From the NCBI RefSeq assembly GCF_028280385.1, contig NZ_JANQLX010000015.1:784247-848246 (forward strand): a stretch of DNA of 64,000 nucleotides. The letters run 5' to 3'. Shown here one piece after another: positions 17,333 to 24,842 of the stretch. The DNA comes from Allomuricauda sp. Lineage in GTDB: Bacteria; Bacteroidota; Bacteroidia; Flavobacteriales; Flavobacteriaceae. The notes under the pieces are model-generated. The model was not told where the DNA came from, searched no databases, and saw only the letters and a program-made list of their open reading frames with translations. A program made the position numbers and the translations under genes. Position 1 is the stretch's first letter. Each line of letters begins with the position of its first letter.

Positions 17333-17350
17333 TTACCGAACGTTCGGTAA
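17333..17350. promoter_or_regulatory. TetR operator, downstream copy (perfect palindrome)
   Basis: TTACCGAACGTTCGGTAA is a perfect 18-bp palindrome 32 bases before the alpha/beta hydrolase start. With the near-identical site at 16707-16724 it defines the regulon of the TetR protein encoded between them. Confidence 0.85.
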
Positions 17351-17381
17351 TTTAATTAAATCAACAATTAATATTAAAATC

Positions 17382-18341
17382 ATGAAAACAAGTAAATCAA
17401 TTCTAGTTGTATTTGTAATGGCACTTTTTATGGCCACGAACCTTAACGGACAACGAAATAAGTCCGGTGTAAACCCTTATCCAACCACTTTTCATACTGC
17501 CAAGGTGGCCGGTTTGGATATTTTTTATCGCGAAGCGGGATCCAAAGATGCCCCAACCCTTTTGTTGTTGCACGGATATCCCACTTCTTCGCACATGTTC
17601 CGAAACTTGATGCAGGATTTGTCCCAAGAATACCATTTGATAGCTCCGGATTATCCTGGCTATGGACGCAGCTCCCAACCCCCAATGTCCGAGTTTGAGT
17701 ATAGCTTTGACAATTTCGCGGAGATCGTGGACGAGTTGTTGGTGCAGCTTAAGGTAGACCGATACAGCCTGTATCTTATGGACTACGGTGCGCCAGTAGG
17801 GTATAGAATCTTTGAAAAACACCCTGAGAGAGTAGAGGCGTTTATCGTTCAAAATGGAAATGCCTACAGGGAAGGATTAACGGACTTCTGGAACCCTTTG
17901 CGCAAGCTTTGGGCCGATAATTCTGACGCCAACAAAAAACCATTGGAAGCATTTCATCAGATAGGTGGTCTTAAATGGCAATACCTGCATGGGGTGCAGG
18001 ATAGTACCAAGGTAAGCCCCGATAACTGGCACCATGACCTGCAACACTTGACCCGTCCAGAGAACAACGAAATCCAGCTGGCCTTGTTCTACGACTACCG
18101 CACCAATGTGGACCGCTACCCTGGATGGCAAAAACTCTTTAGGGAATACCAAGTGCCTACCTTAATCGTATGGGGAAAGAACGATATCATTTTTCCAGCT
18201 TCTGGTGCGCATCCCTACAAACGTGACCTTAAGAACGTGGAATTCCATTTGTTGAACACAGGACACTTTGCCCTAGAGGAAAAAGGGGATGAGATTGCTC
18301 AGTACATCAGCAACTTCCTAGCTAAAAACGAGATAAAATAA
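17382..18341 (+). CDS. Secreted alpha/beta hydrolase, epoxide hydrolase / haloalkane dehalogenase-like
   Basis: This 319-aa protein has a signal peptide (SILVVFVMALFMATNLNGQ). The alpha/beta-hydrolase fold follows: oxyanion block LLLLHGYPTSSHMFRNL, nucleophile elbow LYLMDYGAPVGYRIF with Asp rather than Ser, acid region IVWGKNDIIFPASGAHPYKRD, and catalytic His in LLNTGHFALEE. An Asp nucleophile and the HGYP block point to the epoxide hydrolase / haloalkane dehalogenase branch. Substrate is unknown. It is transcribed after tetR with its own operator. A signal peptide on this type of enzyme means it acts on compounds in the periplasm. It has a predicted terminator at 18364-18405. Confidence 0.87.
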   Translation: MKTSKSILVVFVMALFMATNLNGQRNKSGVNPYPTTFHTAKVAGLDIFYREAGSKDAPTLLLLHGYPTSSHMFRNLMQDLSQEYHLIAPDYPGYGRSSQPPMSEFEYSFDNFAEIVDELLVQLKVDRYSLYLMDYGAPVGYRIFEKHPERVEAFIVQNGNAYREGLTDFWNPLRKLWADNSDANKKPLEAFHQIGGLKWQYLHGVQDSTKVSPDNWHHDLQHLTRPENNEIQLALFYDYRTNVDRYPGWQKLFREYQVPTLIVWGKNDIIFPASGAHPYKRDLKNVEFHLLNTGHFALEEKGDEIAQYISNFLAKNEIK

Positions 18342-18363
18342 TGCAATAACCCACAATTAGGTG

Positions 18364-18405
18364 CACTGCCCGTGGCTCATTTTTTTCATGAGGTTGCGGG
18401 TAGTG
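18364..18405 (+). terminator. Putative terminator after the hydrolase
   Basis: A long imperfect hairpin pairs CACT, CCCG and CTCAT with ATGAG, CGGG and AGTG around a T-rich loop and is followed by TTTTGGGTTTT. The internal mismatches make it weaker than the others in the window. Confidence 0.5.
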
Positions 18406-18448
18406 TTTTGGGTTTTCATCCGACTTAGGTTGGTATAAACTACACACT

Positions 18449-18865
18449 ATGGAACAAGAAGTAAAGCAGCCGATTCCTCCATTTACCTTGGAGTCGGCCA
18501 AACAGAAAATACAATTGGCGGAAGATGCCTGGAACAGTCAAGATCCCGTAAAAGTTTCCAAAGCCTATACGGTGGACAGCGAGTGGCGGAATCGGTCGCA
18601 GTTCATTAATGGGCGGGAAGAAATCCAAGCGTTTTTGACGGACAAATGGGAAAATGAATGCCAATACAAACTCAAAAAGGAGTATTGGGCGCATGGCGAT
18701 GATCGTATTGCTGTCCGATTTGAGTACGAGTATCAAAACAAGGACGGACAATGGTTCCGTGCCTATGGCAATGAGAATTGGGAATTTGATGCAAATGGCC
18801 TGATGAAGAAGCGGTATGCAAGTATTAATGATGTGGCTATTGCGGAAGGGGATAGGCGATTGTGA
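18449..18865 (+). CDS. DUF1348 / NTF2-like protein
   Basis: This 138-aa cytoplasmic protein has the SnoaL/NTF2-like cone fold of DUF1348. Markers are [79 protein letters not shown] and [13 protein letters not shown]. Members are usually annotated as nuclear transport factor 2 family proteins without known substrate. Length is normal. It follows the hydrolase after a weak terminator; a TetR-linked role is possible but not shown. Confidence 0.88.
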   Translation: MEQEVKQPIPPFTLESAKQKIQLAEDAWNSQDPVKVSKAYTVDSEWRNRSQFINGREEIQAFLTDKWENECQYKLKKEYWAHGDDRIAVRFEYEYQNKDGQWFRAYGNENWEFDANGLMKKRYASINDVAIAEGDRRL

Positions 18866-18870
18866 CCCAC

Positions 18871-18918
18871 CACCCCTCCGATTCCAACGAAGTTGGAATC
18901 ACCTCCCCGAAATTGGGT
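18871..18918 (+). repeat. Palindromic repeat, copy 3 (stem ATTCCAAC)
   Basis: CACCCCTCCG, then the stem ATTCCAAC-GAA-GTTGGAAT (18881-18899), then CACCTCCCC. The flanks are those of the copies around the DUF559 gene, but the stem sequence is different and still perfectly paired. Confidence 0.85.
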
Positions 18919-18943
18919 TGTGTGATAATTGAAGGGCAAGATA

Positions 18944-18985
18944 GCCCCTCTGTCCTGCGGACATCTCCCCTATTCTGGGGAGAAG
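18944..18985 (+). repeat. Palindromic repeat, copy 4 (stem GTCC)
   Basis: GCCCCTCT, then GTCC-TGC-GGAC (18952-18962), then ATCTCCCC and an arm ATTCTGGGGAGAAG that can pair with the preceding CTCCCC. It has the same orientation as copy 3 and the same stem as copies 1 and 2. Confidence 0.8.
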
Positions 18986-19007
18986 CTTAGTATAAAAAGT
19001 ATAATTA

Positions 19008-19058
19008 CTTCCGCAAGAGGGGAGGTGCGTTGATACGTAGTATCAACGCGGAGGGGTG
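19008..19058 (-). repeat. Palindromic repeat, copy 5 (stem GCGTTGATAC, inverted)
   Basis: CTTCCGCAAGAGGGGAGGTG is followed by a perfect 10-bp stem GCGTTGATAC-GTA-GTATCAACGC (19027-19049) and GGAGGGGTG. On the reverse strand the flanks read CACCCCTCC and CACCTCCCC as in copy 3. The three copies fill most of the 256-base gap between the DUF1348 gene and doxX. Confidence 0.85.
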
Positions 19059-19066
19059 TTACAAAA

Positions 19067-19092
19067 AAAACGGGGCGTAAAAGCCCCGTTTT
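19067..19092 (-). terminator. Rho-independent terminator of the HmuY/DoxX operon
   Basis: The stem AAAACGGGGC / GCCCCGTTTT (10 bp, 6-base loop) is followed on the minus strand by a run of T. It lies 30 bases after the DoxX stop. Confidence 0.9.
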
Positions 19093-19121
19093 CCACAAAA
19101 ATCTAACTAAAACCAACCTAA

Positions 19122-19568
19122 CTATACAGGTTTGATCCAAAGCAGGTGTTTCCACTTGCTTTTTTCTATAAGAATGAGCAATATGTTAATGGTGAATAGA
19201 CCTCCGGTCTCGAGCAGTTCACCCAGTTCATCGGCCTCCAAAAACACATGGAACAAAAAGATGTGCAAGGTTATGGGTAGCAAGAAAATGGCGCCTACAA
19301 AGCTGGTGCCCTGCAGCAGTACCAACAGACCAAATAACAATTCACAAATGCCCAGTACCTGCCAAAAGTATCCGGTCTGTTTGGCTCCACTGATGTACAA
19401 TATTTTTTGAAGGGTACTTTCCTTTTCAGGAGCTTTAAATTTCTCGGCTTTCTCCACCACTTCAAGGGGGGAAGGAATGGGCTTTTGAAACTTCTGGATA
19501 CCTCCATAGACCATCATTCCTCCCAAAATAAGGCGAAGGATTATGAAAACGATATTCTTGATGCTCAT
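19122..19568 (-). CDS. DoxX family membrane protein
   Basis: Starting at ATG 19568 (148 aa), the protein has four predicted membrane segments. These are IKNIVFIILRLILGGMMVYGGIQKF with the DoxX hallmark G-G-x-x-x-x-Y-G-G-x-x-K-F, FWQVLGICELLFGLLVLLQ, VGAIFLLPITLHIFLFHVFL and LFTINILLILI. A longer start at 19613 would overlap the end of the HmuY gene and lacks conserved residues. It lies 10 bases downstream of the HmuY gene and shares its terminator, so it is the last gene of the heme-uptake operon. DoxX proteins are linked to respiratory and redox functions; the role here is unknown. Confidence 0.85.
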   Translation of the reverse strand: MSIKNIVFIILRLILGGMMVYGGIQKFQKPIPSPLEVVEKAEKFKAPEKESTLQKILYISGAKQTGYFWQVLGICELLFGLLVLLQGTSFVGAIFLLPITLHIFLFHVFLEADELGELLETGGLFTINILLILIEKSKWKHLLWIKPV

Positions 19569-19578
19569 GATGTCCGTT

Positions 19579-21120
19579 TTAGAGTCTTTCGTAGGTAAAT
19601 TGGGCGTTACCACGTACCCCTTCGTTACTTACATAAGCCGTGAACATCATCTTATAATAGTTGCCCGCGGCATCTTTTAGCACATAATAGCGGTCATCCT
19701 TCAATACCCCACCAAAGGCATCTCTCCATCCACTACCGATTACTGTTCTGTCATCGTAAACCAACGCAGATTCGTCCACATCGCCTCTGGCAAAATCGGC
19801 ATAGGAAGGCACGTCAAATTCTGTAACCACACCTTCGGAATCCCTTTCATAGGTGGTTATCTGATACAACCCAACACCCCCTAAAGTGTTGTGCACGGCA
19901 AAATCGGAATAGGTCAAACCCGCAACAAGTGGGCCTTGGTAACCATAATAGGAAAACACCCCACTAAAGTTGATGTCCCATGCATCTGCTGCTGGTTCTA
20001 CGCTTACGCTCTGACCTTCGGTCAAGCTAAAACCAGAAACCAAGTAGCTGGAATTCTTGGGAACCGTTACCTCCGAGAAATTTGCTGTCTCGTCCAAGGC
20101 TGTATATTGAATAGTATAATTGCTTCCATCGCTCAAGATTCGCACCTTCATATAACCTCGATGATCCCCAGTGGTATTGATACTTCCAGGTTCGGCGGCT
20201 TCGGTAGGAATCTCGTTTCCAAGACCTACAATGTAAACATTGTTCTCGTCGGCCGTTGTGGAAATCTCTGCAAAGGCTGTCCCTTCCAAATCCCCTTGCC
20301 AACTATCGGTAAATACAACACCTTCGTCAATATCCCCATACTGGAAATAACCCACAGGCAATCCTTGAAGTAGTTCTTCCACCGTATTTACGGTTACGGT
20401 AGTAGGTTGAAAGGTCATGGGGTCCAAAGTGTTCAATTCCATGGGAGTGGTCAAGGCTGTGGCCTCAGTTACCGAAAGTAAATCAGTGATTCCATCCAAC
20501 TCCGCGGCTGATACTAATAATGATGCATTCAAATACACCCGGTTTTCGGTGCCATTAAAAAGACCTAGTTCCCAAGTATCCCGTCTTACCGCCGTCTGAA
20601 CCCCGGAGCTAAAGTCGAAATACACCTGATTGGGCATGTTGGAACCCCCATTTTCCAAATCGATGATGCCATTTAGAGCGGCGATGGGTGAAAAACTTAC
20701 GGTCGCAGAGTTTACGGAGCCATTTATCCAGTCCGTATTATCAAAACCATCCAAGGAGAAGGTAACCGACTTGGTGGTTCCTTCAATAGGGTCGAGGATT
20801 TTAGTAAAAGAAATGGTAGTACTTAAGTCCCCGATAGCAACAGGTAGGGAAATGCTTCCTGAGTTGGCGGCGGGAACGGTAGAAAAGTCAGTACCATAAA
20901 CCGCATTTTCGCCTGTAAAGGACACGGTGATGGTGCCAGCTTCAGTGGCCGCCCTGGAGAAATTCAGGGTGATTTCCTTGGTGGTATCCGTTTCGGACGT
21001 ACTAATGGTTGCAGAACTAAAGGTTACCGAGAAATCGATAAGATCTTCGGAATCATCACTACTGCAAGAACTCAAAATCGCTAAAAACAGCGACACATAT
21101 AAAAACGTAAGTTTTTTCAT
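19579..21120 (-). CDS. HmuY family heme-binding lipoprotein
   Basis: This 513-aa protein has a lipoprotein signal (MKKLTFLYVSLFLAILSSCSSDD). The first about 150 residues look like a Calx-beta/Ig-like module (SATISTSETDTTKEITLNF, GTDFSTVPAANSGSISLPVAIGD). The rest is HmuY-like: NQVYFDFSSGVQTAVRRDTWELGLFNGTENRVYLNASL, then a repeated strand structure ending in YYVLKDAAGNYYKMMFTAYVSNEGVRGNAQFTYERL. HmuY proteins take heme from host or environmental hemoproteins and pass it to a TonB receptor. Five bases upstream is the heme-type TonB receptor gene, as in the hmuYR pair. The N-terminal Calx-beta module is an addition to the minimal HmuY. Confidence 0.83.
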   Translation of the reverse strand: MKKLTFLYVSLFLAILSSCSSDDSEDLIDFSVTFSSATISTSETDTTKEITLNFSRAATEAGTITVSFTGENAVYGTDFSTVPAANSGSISLPVAIGDLSTTISFTKILDPIEGTTKSVTFSLDGFDNTDWINGSVNSATVSFSPIAALNGIIDLENGGSNMPNQVYFDFSSGVQTAVRRDTWELGLFNGTENRVYLNASLLVSAAELDGITDLLSVTEATALTTPMELNTLDPMTFQPTTVTVNTVEELLQGLPVGYFQYGDIDEGVVFTDSWQGDLEGTAFAEISTTADENNVYIVGLGNEIPTEAAEPGSINTTGDHRGYMKVRILSDGSNYTIQYTALDETANFSEVTVPKNSSYLVSGFSLTEGQSVSVEPAADAWDINFSGVFSYYGYQGPLVAGLTYSDFAVHNTLGGVGLYQITTYERDSEGVVTEFDVPSYADFARGDVDESALVYDDRTVIGSGWRDAFGGVLKDDRYYVLKDAAGNYYKMMFTAYVSNEGVRGNAQFTYERL

Positions 21121-21125
21121 GGTTT

Positions 21126-23291
21126 TTAATTAAGGTTTAATTTGTATGATAGTTTTAAAAAATAGGATCTCCCGTTACCGAACAACCTGCTGGCAGTTGA
21201 ATTGGATGCATGTGCTCCTGAGGGAACGTCGGAGGCGTTTACGGTAACAATGTCGAAGATGTTTCGTGCACCAAGGGTGATATCTAAATCCTTGGTTATA
21301 CTGGTTCTGACAGAAGCATCCATCCAAGTGAAATCATCCGTCTGCCCTACAACGGGACCACTGTCTCCAGGGACCAAAACCTGTGTTCTTCCGGTATACT
21401 TTAATTGGGTGGAAAGGGTGGTTTTCCAAGAAGGAATGGTATAACCCAAGGTGGTCTGAAGGTTGAAACTCCAGAGATAATCGCTATTACTGTCTTCCGA
21501 GCCGTCTATGGCGGTGGATTCGCCCATATAGGTTGCTCCCAGTCCGGCTTGCCAACGATTCAATTTGATGCTGTTCTCCCACGAAAAGCCTAATATTTTG
21601 GAATAATCCACGTTGGCAAAGGTGAAGAGGCTTCGGTCATTGTCATCCGCGGTTACCACGCTGGCAATCTTGTCCTGAATATCAAAGTAATATGACTTAA
21701 TCGCCGATTTTACGAGGCCACTTTCCCCGATTTTGTATTTGTTTTCGAAATTCAAGAACACAGAAATTCCATCTTCGGGTTGCAGGTTGGGATTGCCTTG
21801 AACATTGTGGTTGGCATCCACAAAATAGAAGAACAGTTCCTCAAAATTGGGCGCCCTGAATGCAGAGCCAAAGACGGCTTTTAGTTTAAAGGTATCCGTG
21901 AAATCATAGGTAGAGGAGAGGGACCAAATCAGTTGGTTACCAAACTGAGAATTGTTGGTGAACCGTGCTCCTGGATAAAAGGATAGCTTGTCCGTTAGAT
22001 TAAAGTCCAGTACCCCAAAAAAGTCATAGTTTTCCAAAGTATTTTCTACCACATCATTGGAATATTCCCCGGTGGCAATGGCATCAAACCCAGTTTGGCG
22101 GGTAAACTCATACCCCAACTGCGCATTAAAAAACTCCGATCTGGGGACGATGTTGGATACAAAACCCTTGGAATAGTAAATTTTACTGGACTGACTCAAA
22201 TCATCCGAAATAAAGGACTCAATACCTTGTTGCAGAATGTTGTAAACATATTGTTGGTAGTAACGTTTTTGGTCTTGGTATGAAAAGAACAGATTATAAT
22301 TGGTCAGTCCCCTTAAAGGACCCGAAACGGTGAGGTTGTTCACCCAGCGATCGGTTTCAAAAATTTTATCCAATGCGGTTGGGTTTACCAAACCGGTGCC
22401 GGGATCCATGCGTCCGGTTACGTTTCGATCGTAAACCGTCACCTCTTCGTCAAAGTACTGCAGCTTAAAAAAGATATTGTGCTTGCCCAAGGTGGCATTT
22501 AGGTTGCCAAATGCGGTCAGTTGTTCCTTAGGGTTCCATTCGGTTCCACGGAGACCGTCATTGATCAAGGTGTTATCCTGGATATTGACATAATCTTTAC
22601 CTCGGAAGTTGTTATAAAAACCGGCATAATCGTTTCTGGATGCTCCAATGGAATAGCCCAATTGGTTATTGGGCTGATTGCTGATTTTGAAATTTTGGAT
22701 GTGTCGACCTTCATCAAAAAGGGCATATTCGTCGCCTACGGTTTCCTCCTGCACGGATACTTGTACCTGCCAGGCATAATCACCCTCCAAGCTCCGTTTG
22801 GTTATGATATTGATAACCCCCGCTACGGCATTGTCCCCATATAATACTCCCATCGAACCTTCCACGATTTCGATACGGTCCACATCCTCCAAGTTGATTT
22901 GGGTGATATCGATATTGTTGCCCACTCCGTTGTCACTGGCCACCGGAATCCCATCAATCAGGATTTTCACGTATTGGCCATCCAAGCCAAACATGGTCAC
23001 AGTTGATCTTCCAGTGGAGGCGTCTGGAGTAATTGTGATATTGAGATTATAGTTCAGAATATCGGCTAGATTGTTACCCGCGACTTTGGCAATGTCCTTT
23101 TGATTTACCACGCCAACGGCGAATAATTTCTTGCTGAGTGACATCACTTTACTCTCTCCGGTCACTACAACTTCGTTCAATTGCTTGATCGCCATGGTTT
23201 CTTGCTCTAAAGAATCAAGTTGTTGTGCGTTACTGTAAACGCTTAATAAACAAGATGTTGTGGCTACGAGTATTCGGTTATTTAGATTCAT
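21126..23291 (-). CDS. TonB-dependent heme/hemoglobin receptor
   Basis: This 721-aa outer membrane receptor has a signal peptide, then a plug domain without STN or carboxypeptidase-like extension. The plug reads EVVVTGESKVMSLSKKLFAVGVV, LADILNYNLNITITPDA, VKILIDGIPVASDNGVGNNIDI and IEIVEGSMGVLYGDNAVAGVINIITKRS. In the barrel the heme-receptor boxes are clear: FRAPNFEELFFYF at about residue 477 and NPNL at about 498, with a His between them (DANHNVQG), the arrangement used to bind heme in HmuR/HemR receptors. The C-terminus ends in the expected aromatic-type strand (YFLKLSYKLNLN). It is the first gene of the operon with HmuY and DoxX. Confidence 0.92.
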   Translation of the reverse strand: MNLNNRILVATTSCLLSVYSNAQQLDSLEQETMAIKQLNEVVVTGESKVMSLSKKLFAVGVVNQKDIAKVAGNNLADILNYNLNITITPDASTGRSTVTMFGLDGQYVKILIDGIPVASDNGVGNNIDITQINLEDVDRIEIVEGSMGVLYGDNAVAGVINIITKRSLEGDYAWQVQVSVQEETVGDEYALFDEGRHIQNFKISNQPNNQLGYSIGASRNDYAGFYNNFRGKDYVNIQDNTLINDGLRGTEWNPKEQLTAFGNLNATLGKHNIFFKLQYFDEEVTVYDRNVTGRMDPGTGLVNPTALDKIFETDRWVNNLTVSGPLRGLTNYNLFFSYQDQKRYYQQYVYNILQQGIESFISDDLSQSSKIYYSKGFVSNIVPRSEFFNAQLGYEFTRQTGFDAIATGEYSNDVVENTLENYDFFGVLDFNLTDKLSFYPGARFTNNSQFGNQLIWSLSSTYDFTDTFKLKAVFGSAFRAPNFEELFFYFVDANHNVQGNPNLQPEDGISVFLNFENKYKIGESGLVKSAIKSYYFDIQDKIASVVTADDNDRSLFTFANVDYSKILGFSWENSIKLNRWQAGLGATYMGESTAIDGSEDSNSDYLWSFNLQTTLGYTIPSWKTTLSTQLKYTGRTQVLVPGDSGPVVGQTDDFTWMDASVRTSITKDLDITLGARNIFDIVTVNASDVPSGAHASNSTASRLFGNGRSYFLKLSYKLNLN

Positions 23292-23308
23292 TCTTGATTA
23301 ATTGTCGA

Positions 23309-23316
23309 CAAATATA
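23309..23316 (-). promoter_or_regulatory. Putative promoter -7 element of the heme receptor operon
   Basis: The minus strand reads TATATTTG, an exact TAnnTTTG match, 18 bases before the receptor start. An AT-rich element with TTTAGACTGAATT lies over the -33 area and is a weak candidate for a Fur-type operator shared with the divergent promoter. Confidence 0.55.
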
Positions 23317-23349
23317 TAGGTTATTTTAATTCAGTCTAAATAAAATTAA

Positions 23350-23357
23350 TATTTTTG
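23350..23357 (+). promoter_or_regulatory. Putative promoter -7 element of the DUF6607 operon
   Basis: TATTTTTG matches TAnnTTTG exactly, 36 bases before the DUF6607 start at 23393. It is divergent from the heme receptor promoter; the interval of about 33 bases between the two -7 elements is short enough for one regulator to control both. Confidence 0.5.
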
Positions 23358-23392
23358 TCACTCAAATTTTGATCATCTATAAGAATACCATT

Positions 23393-24316
23393 ATGAAGAA
23401 ATCAACCATTTTTTTGGCACTATTGGTAAGTGCAACTACAATTATGCAAGCGCAGAAAAAAAAGGATTTGGACCGCCAAGCTATTTTGGACATGTGTGGT
23501 TGCTACGACATTACTTTTAAGTACACGGAGACTTTTGCCCCTGAAATCGATTACGAGAAGAAAATGGACTATACTGCTGGTGCCTTGGAACTGGCTTTGC
23601 CCATTGTTGATGAAAAAAACAAGATTTCCATCCAACATTTATTGGTGATCAATGATTCCATGGTCATCAAGCACTGGCGACAGGATTGGGAATACGAAAA
23701 TCAAAATGTGTTCTATTATGACAAGGACAATAATTGGAAATTTGGAACACTTCCTAAGGAACAAGTTAAGGGCCAATGGAGCCAAAAAGTTTATCAAGTG
23801 GACGATAGCCCACGCTATTCCGGTTCTGCCACATGGGTACATGTAGACGGCAAACACTACTGGGAAAACAAGACGGATTCACCTTTGCCAAGACGCGAAT
23901 ACTCCAAACGAAGCGACTATAACGTTATGAAACGAGGTAATCGCCATGAAATCACTTCCTATGGTTGGGTTCATGAGCAGGACAACGATAAGATTATCCG
24001 GAAGGATGGGAAGGCCGATGTGGTGTTGGCGCAAGAAAAGGGGATGAACATTTATAAAAAAGTGGAGGATTCCAAATGCCAATTAGCTGTGGATTGGTGG
24101 AATGAACATAAGGAGTTTTGGGCCAATGTTCGCGATTCTTGGAGCCACGTCTATGACCGTCAAGGGGATTTAACCCTGCTCAAAAAAGTGGACGAAAAAC
24201 CTATGTTTATGCACTTTTACCCTTTAGAAAAAGCAGAAGCAAGTGCTGGAGAAATTTCCCAATTGATCAACAAGTTTGTTGCTGATTCAGGTCAAGCCAA
24301 TGAAGAAAGTAAATAA
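23393..24316 (+). CDS. DUF6607 family secreted protein
   Basis: Starting at ATG 23393 (307 aa; 23369 is less likely), the protein has a signal peptide (KSTIFLALLVSATTIMQAQ). The DUF6607 body follows: RQAILDMCGCYDITFKYTETFAPEIDY, LELALPIVDEKNKISIQHLLVI, VIKHWRQDWEYENQNVFYYD, WSQKVYQVDDSPRYSGSATWVHVDGKHYWEN and TSYGWVHEQDNDKII. The two cysteines in CGCYD are conserved in what I recall of the family and could be a metal or redox site. Function is unknown. Its end overlaps the flavinylation-motif gene by 17 bases, and it is divergent from a heme receptor, so a role in heme or iron handling is inferred. Confidence 0.82.
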   Translation: MKKSTIFLALLVSATTIMQAQKKKDLDRQAILDMCGCYDITFKYTETFAPEIDYEKKMDYTAGALELALPIVDEKNKISIQHLLVINDSMVIKHWRQDWEYENQNVFYYDKDNNWKFGTLPKEQVKGQWSQKVYQVDDSPRYSGSATWVHVDGKHYWENKTDSPLPRREYSKRSDYNVMKRGNRHEITSYGWVHEQDNDKIIRKDGKADVVLAQEKGMNIYKKVEDSKCQLAVDWWNEHKEFWANVRDSWSHVYDRQGDLTLLKKVDEKPMFMHFYPLEKAEASAGEISQLINKFVADSGQANEESK

Positions 24317-24824
24317 GTACAATTTTCAGAACTGGGCCGTGCCGTGCATGGCCTTTTTCTTTTTGGCTTTTACCTCCGATAAGATTTCGCCCCGTTTACA
24401 GCAAAAGTTGGAAAGTGCCGTACAAACCACTTTTGAGGTCGATGATTTTGATATGTATGCAATAAGGGCGGATTTGGGTGATGACCACTTATTTAAGATA
24501 CAACTTCAAGAAGAGCATTTGGGCTACGCCTATTTGGGAAAGGCCCCCAGTATGAAGGATGTTTTTGACTATGTGGTGCTTTTTAACCCAGATCTGAGCG
24601 TTAAAAAAACCAAGGTGCTGATTTATCGGGAGAATCATGGTCGGCAAATTGGGAGTCAACGGTGGTTAAAACAATTCATTGGCAAAACCTCGGAGAGTTC
24701 ATTGGAGTATGGGACGGATATTGATGCTATTTCAGGAGCAACTATTTCGGCAAAATCCATGACCAAAGCCGTTAATGGAGTGTTGGAAAAAATGAAGTTA
24801 CTTCAGGCTGAGGGCAATCTTTGA
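24300..24824 (+). CDS. FMN-binding domain protein with ApbE flavinylation motif
   Basis: Starting at ATG 24300 (174 aa), the protein has a short signal-like segment (about residues 11-26, NWAVPCMAFFFLAFTS). An FMN-binding domain follows, with YAYLGKAPSMKDVFDYVVLFNPDLSVKKTKVLIY and the motif DAISGATISAKSM at residues 142-154. D-x-x-S-G-A-T is the site on which ApbE attaches FMN to a threonine (T148 here), so the protein should be a one-electron carrier outside the cytoplasm. No ApbE gene is in the window. It overlaps the DUF6607 gene by 17 bases and so is translationally coupled to it. A role in reducing iron or heme is inferred. Confidence 0.85.
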   Translation: MKKVNKYNFQNWAVPCMAFFFLAFTSDKISPRLQQKLESAVQTTFEVDDFDMYAIRADLGDDHLFKIQLQEEHLGYAYLGKAPSMKDVFDYVVLFNPDLSVKKTKVLIYRENHGRQIGSQRWLKQFIGKTSESSLEYGTDIDAISGATISAKSMTKAVNGVLEKMKLLQAEGNL

Positions 24825-24842
24825 TTACAAATAAAATGGGAC

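Noticed and set aside
19009..19060. Reading copy 5 of the repeat as a second terminator of the DoxX gene
   Set aside because: The 10-bp stem has no T-run on either strand; the DoxX terminator is the separate hairpin at 19067-19092.
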